From Chromatiales bacterium (lineage in GTDB: Bacteria > Pseudomonadota > Gammaproteobacteria > CAMYNG01), in assembly GCA_027021685.1 (NCBI GenBank), contig JALUTW010000477.1, positions 1 through 5,718 on the forward strand: 5,718 nt of DNA, read 5' to 3'. Positions 1 to 5,718 of this stretch are shown piece after piece. Both the position numbers and the translations under genes were made by a program. How positions within the stretch are numbered: the stretch's first letter is position 1; every line of letters starts with the position of its first letter. The notes beneath the pieces were generated by a model. The model searched no databases, had not been told where the DNA came from, and saw only the letters and a program-made list of their open reading frames with translations.

Positions 1-178
1 GGACGTGGAGGACCTGCCCATCATGCGCCACTGGTACCTGGTGCACCGGGCCGGCCGTCGCCTGCCGCCGGTGGCGGCGGCATTCAAGGAGTTCGTCCTG
101 GGCGAGGGCCGCGAGCTCATGCCGCGGATCGTGCCCGCCGGCCCCGGGTCGCGGCAACCCGCCACGTCTCCGCACTGA
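1..178 (+). CDS. LysR-family transcriptional regulator, CbbR-like, C-terminal fragment
   Basis: This is the 3' end of a gene that begins before the window. The reading frame starts at base 2 and gives 58 residues before TGA at 176-178. The segment LPIMRHWYLVHRAGRRLPPV followed by AAAFKEFVLGEG matches the last strand and helix of the LysR substrate-binding domain, where the family typically has a Trp-Tyr-Val-His stretch, then a basic 'G+RL' turn and an alanine-rich helix. The wording is closest to CbbR-type regulators, which control Calvin cycle genes in autotrophs; this subfamily call is tentative because the DNA-binding half is missing. The last 15 or so residues are a variable Pro/Gly/Ser tail. 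It lies on the same strand as the lar genes, 108 bases upstream. LysR regulators more often control a divergent gene, so control of the lar operon is possible but not shown. Confidence 0.8.
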   Translation, partial: DVEDLPIMRHWYLVHRAGRRLPPVAAAFKEFVLGEGRELMPRIVPAGPGSRQPATSPH

Positions 179-196
179 CAACACGGCTAACCAGTT

Positions 197-256
197 GGTA
201 CGGTTGACACCCTCCCGGCCCGGCCCGTTTACTTAACACCCCCGCTGGGCCGTACC
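197..256. repeat. inverted repeat flanking the candidate promoter
   Basis: GGTACGG at 197-203 and its exact reverse complement CCGTACC at 250-256 are separated by 46 bases. The arms do not extend beyond 7 bases. They bracket the -35 and -10 boxes, so they could be operator half-sites for a regulator that loops or straddles the promoter. A weak direct repeat lies inside: TTGACACCC at 204-212 and TTAACACCC at 233-241, 29 bases apart. Chance occurrence of a 7-base pair in GC-rich DNA is quite possible. Confidence 0.3.
204..233 (+). promoter_or_regulatory. candidate sigma70 promoter of the lar operon
   Basis: A perfect TTGACA -35 box lies at 204-209. An 18-base spacer leads to TTTACT at 228-233, a 4 of 6 match to the -10 consensus. 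This is the only AT-richer patch in an otherwise very GC-rich stretch, and it would start transcription near 240, giving a leader of about 45 bases before the first lar gene. The -10 choice is uncertain; TACTTA at 230-235 is an alternative with a 20-base spacer. Confidence 0.45.
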
Positions 257-286
257 CTGCAACCCCCGAACCACCCCGGAGCAACC

Positions 287-1648
287 ATGCCGGACCGTTC
301 ATCCGCCCCGCCGCATAGCGAGGCAGCCGTTCAACACCTGGAACTGCGCACGGGTATCTGGCACGACGACCGTCCCCTGCCGCTTCACTTTCCCCCGGGG
401 TGGGAAGTCCGTTGTCACTGGCCACGCACCCCGCCCCCGCTGGACGAAGCCGAGATCCGGCGCCGCATCGAGCACCCCGTGGGCCAGCCGCCGCTCGAGA
501 TTCTCGCGCACGGGGCCTCGCGCGTATGCATCGTTACCGACGATCTGTCGCGACCCACGCCGGTCCACCGCCTCCTGCCGTTCCTGCTCGAGCAACTGGC
601 GGCGGCCGGCGTCGGCCACGAGCGGGTGCGCATCGTCGTGGGCACAGGCACCCACGGAGACCAGGACCAGGATAGCCTGCGACGCAAGCTGGGGCCCGAG
701 GCCGAGCACTGCCAGGTCCTGATTCACAACGACTTGCGCCATACCCGCCGTATCGGCAAAACCTCCTTCGGCACCCCGGTCCACGTCAACCGCGATGTGC
801 TGGAGTGCGACCTGGTGATCGGCATCGGCGGCGTGTATCCGCAGCACACCACCGGCTTCGGCGGTGGGGGCAAGCTGGCCCTGGGCGTGCTGGGCCGGCG
901 CTCCATCGTCGGCCTGCACTTCGGCCATCCGTCCATGGGAGGCCGTTACAACGTCGACAACGACTTTCGCCGTGACGTGACCGAGATGGCACAGATGATC
1001 GGTCTCAAGACCATTTATGTGACCCACATCGACGCCCATTCCAACATCGTCAACCTGTTCGCCGGCGACTACCTGCAGTACTACGACGAGGCCGCCCGCT
1101 TCTCGCTCGAGGCCTACCGGGCCCCGCTCCCCGAAGATGCCGATGTCGTGATCGCCAACGCCTACCCGCTGGACACCTCGCTCACCTTCATGCGCAAGAG
1201 CTACAAGCCGCTGGCCGAGGCACCCCGTGCCATGATGAAGATCATGATCGCCTCGGCCCACGAGGGTCTCGGCCACCACGGTCTGTTCCAGCACGTCCGG
1301 CCCTCCCGCATGATGCGCTTGCGCCGGCTCCAGCGCCGCCTCCTGGCCCTCGGCCCGCGCGGGGTGGCTCGCAAGCTGGGGGAGAAAATCGCCCGCCGGC
1401 TGCACCGGCGGCGTCCGGCGCCGGTGGCCACCGGCAACGAGCCCCAGCAACCCAAGGCCATTCCCCGCAACACCGACCACCTGTGGCTCTACTGCACCAG
1501 TGCCGCGGCCGCGAACCTGCCGCCGGTGGAAGGCATGACCGTACTCACCGACTGGGACCAGGTGCTGGCCGCCATCCACGAGCGGTTTCCCGAACGATCT
1601 GCGCTCAAGGTGGACCTCTACCCCTGCGCACCGCTTCAGACCTTCTGA
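287..1648 (+). CDS. LarA-like nickel-pincer nucleotide enzyme (DUF2088; hydroxyacid racemase/epimerase family)
   Basis: The 453-residue product has the full LarA fold signature. LarA enzymes are cytoplasmic and use the NPN cofactor to isomerise 2-hydroxyacids by hydride transfer. Motifs in order: DDLSRPTP at 85-92 (D86 and R89 match D72 and R75 of Lactiplantibacillus plantarum LarA), GTGTH with H123 (matches H108), a Gly-rich GFGGGGK loop ending at K196 (matches K184, which bears NPN), H211 (matches nickel ligand H200), YPLD at 293-296 with K304 (matches K298), and EGLGHHG at 326-332. The position of catalytic H174 is Q186 here with H187 next to it, and Y294 is replaced by T300, so the substrate is probably not lactate. 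Residues 337-376 form an arginine-rich insertion absent from L. plantarum LarA. The ATG at 287 follows GGAG at 278-281. It is the first gene of the operon. The family is sure; the reaction is not. The comparison to LarA residues is from memory. Confidence 0.88.
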   Translation: MPDRSSAPPHSEAAVQHLELRTGIWHDDRPLPLHFPPGWEVRCHWPRTPPPLDEAEIRRRIEHPVGQPPLEILAHGASRVCIVTDDLSRPTPVHRLLPFLLEQLAAAGVGHERVRIVVGTGTHGDQDQDSLRRKLGPEAEHCQVLIHNDLRHTRRIGKTSFGTPVHVNRDVLECDLVIGIGGVYPQHTTGFGGGGKLALGVLGRRSIVGLHFGHPSMGGRYNVDNDFRRDVTEMAQMIGLKTIYVTHIDAHSNIVNLFAGDYLQYYDEAARFSLEAYRAPLPEDADVVIANAYPLDTSLTFMRKSYKPLAEAPRAMMKIMIASAHEGLGHHGLFQHVRPSRMMRLRRLQRRLLALGPRGVARKLGEKIARRLHRRRPAPVATGNEPQQPKAIPRNTDHLWLYCTSAAAANLPPVEGMTVLTDWDQVLAAIHERFPERSALKVDLYPCAPLQTF

Positions 1649-1655
1649 CTCATTC

Positions 1656-1673
1656 GGGGAGGCGGGCATCGTG
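1656..1673 (+). promoter_or_regulatory. strong ribosome binding site that fixes a GTG start
   Basis: GGGGAGG at 1656-1662 sits 8 bases before GTG at 1671-1673, ideal spacing. This supports the GTG start over the in-frame ATG at 1695, which would remove eight residues of the basic N-terminus and has no comparable site. Confidence 0.7.
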
Positions 1674-2783
1674 CGCAAAAGGACCACCGGGCTCATGAAA
1701 CTGATGCGCCTGCGCTTCCGACTCCAGCGCATCCTGAACCGGCTCCTGGGAAGGAGCAAGACTGTCTATGTCTGGAACCGGGTGGGGCGCTACCGCCGCC
1801 TGTGGACGGAGGCCGCGGCCGAGATCGGCGCCGAGGTGGAGGAGCTGGCCGAAGGCATCTGGCGCATCAGCGACGGCGCCGGCACCGTGATCGTCACCAA
1901 CCACATGACCCCCATGGACAACCCGGTGGTGCTACGCCTGGCGAGCCACAAGCCCGTCTCCTACCGGCTGTTCGAGGACGCCGGGGTACCGGTGGCCCCG
2001 CACCGCGTGTTCCATGCCGCCGACATGGAGGCGATGGAGGCGTTCATGCAAACCCATCCGGGCATGTACGTGATCAAGCCCGCCCGGGGCACCTCGGCGG
2101 GCATGGGGGTAACCACGCACCTCAAGGGCCTTGCCGAGTGCCGCCGGGCCGCGGCCCTGGCCTCGCTGTTCGACAGCCAGCTCATCATCGAAAAGCTCGT
2201 CGCCGGCGAGGTCTACCGCCTGCTTTACCTGGAGGGTGAGATGATCGCCGCCTCCCGCCGCCGCGGCCTGTGGATCACGGGTGATGGCAGCACCACCGTG
2301 GGCGGGTTGATCCGGGCCCGCTGCCACGCCACCGGCGTGCCCGTCCCCGCCACCGGCGACCGTGACCTGGAGGCCACGCTCCGCGCCCAGGGCCTGACCC
2401 TCGACGACGTACCCGAGTCCGGCCGCGTGCTGCTGGCCAAGTCGGTAGCCGCGCCTCTCACCGATCGCGAAGAAATCCGTACCGTCTACACCCACGACGC
2501 CACCGGCGAGATCTGCGCCGCCATCCGTGCCACCGGGGCCCGGGCGTGTGCCGCGCTGGGCACGGCCTTTGCCGGGGTGGACATCATCACCCTCGATCCA
2601 TCGCGCCCGCTGGAGAACACCGGGGGTGTGGTGGGGGAGATCAATACCACCCCCGGCCTGCACCACCATTGCGGGCTGGAAGGGGTGGCGCAGAATCCGT
2701 CGGTCCCTGCCCGGGTGCTGCGCCATCTCCTGAGCCGCACCGCGGCCCCGGCGGCCGCCGGGGCCGGACAGGGAGCGACCTGA
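1671..2783 (+). CDS. ATP-grasp ligase-like protein, related to the ATP-grasp domain of cyanophycin synthetase
   Basis: ATP-grasp enzymes activate a carboxylate as an acyl phosphate and join it to an amine, thiol or hydroxyl. The 370-residue product starts with a basic amphipathic stretch (1-30), then a pre-ATP-grasp region. The segment around AGVPVAPHRVF (104-114) is typical of the family. VIKPARGTSAGMGV at 134-147 gives the ATP-binding lysine (K136) and Gly-rich loop. LIIEKLVAGEVYRLLY at 171-186 is the adenine-binding hinge region and the strand after it. GDGSTTVGGLI at 204-214 matches the GDG-(K/S)-(S/T)-T element seen in cyanophycin synthetases. D304, E323 and N325, the last two in GEINTTPGLHHH (322-333), are the likely Mg ligands. 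There is no Mur-ligase-like domain as in true cyanophycin synthetase, and the length fits a stand-alone ligase. The tail after about residue 357 is Ala/Gly-rich. It lies 22 bases after the LarA-like gene and 1 base before larC. Its substrate is unknown, and no NPN biosynthesis step is known to need it. Confidence 0.82.
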   Translation: MRKRTTGLMKLMRLRFRLQRILNRLLGRSKTVYVWNRVGRYRRLWTEAAAEIGAEVEELAEGIWRISDGAGTVIVTNHMTPMDNPVVLRLASHKPVSYRLFEDAGVPVAPHRVFHAADMEAMEAFMQTHPGMYVIKPARGTSAGMGVTTHLKGLAECRRAAALASLFDSQLIIEKLVAGEVYRLLYLEGEMIAASRRRGLWITGDGSTTVGGLIRARCHATGVPVPATGDRDLEATLRAQGLTLDDVPESGRVLLAKSVAAPLTDREEIRTVYTHDATGEICAAIRATGARACAALGTAFAGVDIITLDPSRPLENTGGVVGEINTTPGLHHHCGLEGVAQNPSVPARVLRHLLSRTAAPAAAGAGQGAT

Positions 2784-2784
2784 T

Positions 2785-3996
2785 ATGGGGCAGCGTCATA
2801 TCCATCTGCAACCCCTCGGCGGCGTTGCCGGCGACATGTTCGTCGCCGCCATGCTCGATGCCCTGCCCGGGGCCGAGGCCGAAACCCTGGCCTGCGTGCG
2901 CCGGGTGGTGGCAGAGGCCGAGGCTGCAGTCGCGCTGGAAGCGGCCCGCGACTGCGGGCTCACTGGCCGGCGTTTCCGGGTCACCGAGTCCCGGCCCACG
3001 GAGACCGGACATGCCCACGTCCACTGGTCGGCCCTGCGGAGGCGTATCGAGTCGACCGGCCTGCCGGCGGGGGTGATGCGCCGCACCCTCGCCATCTTCC
3101 AGCACCTGGCCGAGGCCGAAGCACGGGTGCATGGCGTGCCCCCCGGGCAGGTGGCATTTCACGAAGTGGGCGCCGTGGACTCGCTGGTGGACATTGTGGC
3201 GGCCGCCGCCCTCATCGAGGCCGCCGGTGCCTGCGGATGGAGCTGCGAGCCGCTGCCGCTGGGCCAGGGCACCGTGATGAGCACCCACGGCCGCCTGCCG
3301 GTGCCGGCACCGGCCACCACCGAGTTGCTCCGCGGCATGCCCACCGTCAGTGACGGACTCGAGGGCGAACGGGTCACCCCCACCGGGGCCGCCATCGTCC
3401 GGCACCTTGAGCCCGCGTTCATGCTCCCGGCCCGGCCGGGCCGCCTGGCGGAGACGGGGACCGGCTTCGGCCGCCGATCCCTGCCCGGCATGCCCAACAT
3501 GCTGCGAGTGCTGATATTCGAGACCGAGGCCGCGGATGCAGGGCTCGACGCCGGTGCCGTGGGCCTGGTGGAATTCGAGGTGGACGATCAGAGTCCCGAG
3601 GATCTGGCCGTGGCCCTGGACCGGCTGCGGCGGCAGCCAATGGTGCGAGACGTGGTGCAGTACCCGGTGACGGGCAAGAAGGGACGCCTCTCGAGTGCCG
3701 TGCGCCTGCTCACCGATCCCGATGCCGTGCAGGCGGTGGCGGCAGCCTGCCTGGAGGAGACCCGCACCCTCGGCCTGCGCTGGAGCGTGGTCAACCGGCT
3801 GTCGGTGCCACGCCGCACCGTCAGCGTCGACGGCCCGGCGGGGACCATGCAGGTCAAGATCGCGCAGCGCCCCGGCGGCACCACCGCCAAGGCCGAGAGC
3901 GACGACGTGAGGGAGATCGCCGGCTCCCACCGGCGCGACGAGGTCCGCCGCATGGCGGAACAGAAGGCGCTGAAACAGTTGGAGAAGGACCCATGA
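2785..3996 (+). CDS. larC: LarC, nickel insertion protein for the nickel-pincer nucleotide cofactor
   Basis: LarC is the CTP-dependent cyclometallase that inserts nickel into the pincer, forming the Ni-C and Ni-S bonds. Visible family motifs: GGVAGDMFVAAMLDAL at 12-27 (usual form 'SGISGDMFLGALLDLG'), VAFHEVGAVDSLVDIV at 123-138, EPLPLGQG followed by HGRLPVPAPAT at 155-178, VTPTGAA at 197-203, and PNMLRV at 237-242. The C-terminal half contains FEVDDQSPEDL at 264-274, TGKKGR at 296-301, TRTLGLR at 326-332, and a KAESDDVREIA segment at 369-379 that matches the 'KPEYEDVRRIA' part of the CTP site. The histidine-rich loop is reduced to GHAHVH at 75-80. At 403 residues it is full length in one frame, unlike L. 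plantarum, where the two halves are joined by a ribosomal frameshift. AGGGAG at 2770-2775 precedes the ATG by 9 bases. Its end overlaps larE by 4 bases. Confidence 0.95.
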   Translation: MGQRHIHLQPLGGVAGDMFVAAMLDALPGAEAETLACVRRVVAEAEAAVALEAARDCGLTGRRFRVTESRPTETGHAHVHWSALRRRIESTGLPAGVMRRTLAIFQHLAEAEARVHGVPPGQVAFHEVGAVDSLVDIVAAAALIEAAGACGWSCEPLPLGQGTVMSTHGRLPVPAPATTELLRGMPTVSDGLEGERVTPTGAAIVRHLEPAFMLPARPGRLAETGTGFGRRSLPGMPNMLRVLIFETEAADAGLDAGAVGLVEFEVDDQSPEDLAVALDRLRRQPMVRDVVQYPVTGKKGRLSSAVRLLTDPDAVQAVAAACLEETRTLGLRWSVVNRLSVPRRTVSVDGPAGTMQVKIAQRPGGTTAKAESDDVREIAGSHRRDEVRRMAEQKALKQLEKDP

Positions 3997-4801
3997 ACAC
4001 AGGCGCAGACTATCTACAGCGGCTCGAGGCACGGCTGCGTGCCCATGGCCGTCTGGCCATCGCCATCAGCGGCGGCGTGGACAGCCTGACCCTGGCCACG
4101 GCGGCACACCGCTGCCCGGGCGTGGCGGCGGAGATGTTCCACGCCGTTTCCCCTGCCGTTCCCGCCGCCGCCACCCGCCGGGTACGGCGGCTGGCTGCCC
4201 GGGAGGGATGGCGGCTGCACATCATCGATGCCGGCGAGATGCGGGATCCCCGCTACCTGAGCAACCCGGTGGACCGATGCTATTACTGCAAGCACCGGCT
4301 CTACGAAACCATCTCCGGCCTCACCTCCTGGCCCGTGGCCTCGGGCGCCAATTGTGATGACCTGAACGACTACCGGCCCGGACTCACCGCCGCGGCCGAA
4401 CACGGCGCCGTCCATCCCTTCATCGAGGCGCAGATGGACAAGGCCGCGGTCCGCGCCGCCGCACGCGCGCTGGGCCTGGGCGAGCTGGCGGAACTGCCCG
4501 CCTCACCCTGCCTCTCCAGCCGGATCGAGACCGGGCTGCCCATCGCCGAGGCCACCCTGGCCGCGGTGGACCGGGCCGAGTCGGCGCTGCACGGCCGCGC
4601 CCGGACCGTCCGCTGCCGGGTGCGGCCGGGCGGCATCGAGGTGCAGGTGGATGGCGAGACCCTCGCCCGCTGGTCGCCGGCGGAGCGCCTCGCCGTGCGC
4701 CGGCAGGTGGCCGAGGCCTTTGGTGACGGATGCGCCGCCCCCTCCCGCGTGTCCCTGGCGCCCTACCGCCGGGGCAGCGCCTTCGTCGGGACGAAGCAGC
4801 C

Positions 4802-4805
<4 letters not shown>
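3993..4805 (+). CDS. larE: LarE, ATP-dependent sulfur transferase for nickel-pincer nucleotide synthesis
   Basis: LarE adenylates the carboxylates of pyridinium-3,5-biscarboxylic acid mononucleotide and replaces oxygen with sulfur to make the dithiocarboxylate pincer. The 270-residue product has the PP-loop SGGVDS at 26-31, NPVDRCYYCKHRLY at 91-104, ASGANCDDLNDYRPG at 116-130, and SPCLSSRIETG at 171-181. C173 occupies the place of C176, the sacrificial cysteine of L. plantarum LarE. C96 and C99 add a CxxC pair. Three such cysteines are the arrangement reported for LarE forms that hold a [4Fe-4S] cluster, as in Thermotoga maritima, where a cluster rather than the protein's own cysteine supplies the sulfur (from memory). 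The ATG overlaps the larC stop as ATGA, with GGAGAAGG at 3981-3988. The stop overlaps the larB start in the same way, so the three genes are probably translationally coupled. Confidence 0.95.
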
Positions 4806-5482
<677 letters not shown>

Positions 5483-5718
5483 CCGGCGCCGCCAGGCACA
5501 GCATGGCCGCCACCGCCGCGCGGGCCCAGGCCGCGGCCCCCGGCCACTCGCTCTCCCGCGGGCCGGCCACGTTGAGCCGGAGCACGCGGTGGCGGCGGAC
5601 GAAGCGGGCCATGGCCCGGCCGGCCTGCGCCGGCGTCAGCCGCCCCGCATCCAGCACCAGGCAGGGCCGGCCATGCAGCCGGCAGGCGCGCAGGGTCTCG
5701 CGGGTGCCGCCGGCGGGG

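Noticed and set aside
179..286. Rho-independent terminator for the LysR gene, or a riboswitch
   Set aside because: I found no stem followed by a T-run. The GGTACGG/CCGTACC arms are too far apart and too short for a stable terminator, and no known riboswitch core is recognisable.
299..1759. A 486-codon open frame on the - strand
   Set aside because: It mirrors the LarA-like gene, whose conserved motifs are clear on the + strand. Long antisense frames are expected at this GC content, and its translation shows no recognisable domain.
1671..2783. True cyanophycin synthetase, or a D-Ala-D-Lac ligase
   Set aside because: Cyanophycin synthetase is more than twice as long and carries a Mur-ligase-like domain absent here. 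The motifs do not match Ddl-type ligases. Only the ATP-grasp core is shared.
2641..4032. A 463-codon open frame on the - strand
   Set aside because: It lies antisense to larC and the end of the ATP-grasp gene, has a low-complexity translation and shows no family motif.
4730..4801. An upstream start for LarB adding 24 residues
   Set aside because: The extra residues are basic and unconserved and overlap larE. The ATG at 4802 overlaps the larE stop and begins next to conserved LarB sequence.

Overview
The window is very GC-rich (about 70% by eye) and almost entirely coding. The codon use, the GTG start with a strong Shine-Dalgarno site, the LysR/CbbR-like neighbour and the gene set suggest a high-GC proteobacterium. 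A gammaproteobacterial sulfur or halophilic autotroph lineage is plausible, but this is inference and the sequence alone does not fix the taxon.

Layout. (1) 1-178: the 3' end of a LysR-family regulator on the + strand, resembling the CbbR type. (2) 179-286: a 108-base intergenic region with a candidate sigma70 promoter flanked by a 7-base inverted repeat. (3) 287-5482: a tight five-gene + strand operon. Its order is a LarA-like nickel-pincer enzyme (DUF2088 family), an ATP-grasp ligase-like protein, larC, larE and larB. The gaps are 22 and 1 base, then two 4-base ATGA overlaps. (4) 5439-5717: the 3' part of a convergent - strand gene for a circularly permuted YpsA/SLOG protein (the 'putative molybdenum carrier' family), whose end overlaps the end of larB.

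How the genes work together. LarB, LarE and LarC are the complete known pathway for the nickel-pincer nucleotide (NPN) cofactor. LarB carboxylates and hydrolyses nicotinic acid adenine dinucleotide, LarE puts sulfur on the two carboxylates, and LarC inserts nickel using CTP. The LarA-like protein is the obvious user of the cofactor: it keeps the lysine that carries NPN and the histidine that binds nickel. Several residues around the substrate differ from lactate racemase, so its substrate is probably not simple lactate.

The unexpected member is the ATP-grasp protein between the NPN enzyme and the cofactor genes. It resembles the ATP-grasp part of cyanophycin synthetase. It has no known role in NPN synthesis and may ligate the acid that the LarA-like enzyme isomerises. 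The LarA-like protein and the ATP-grasp protein also carry similar arginine-rich amphipathic stretches, which hints that they act at the same place or bind each other. No nickel transporter or LarR-type regulator is visible in the window.
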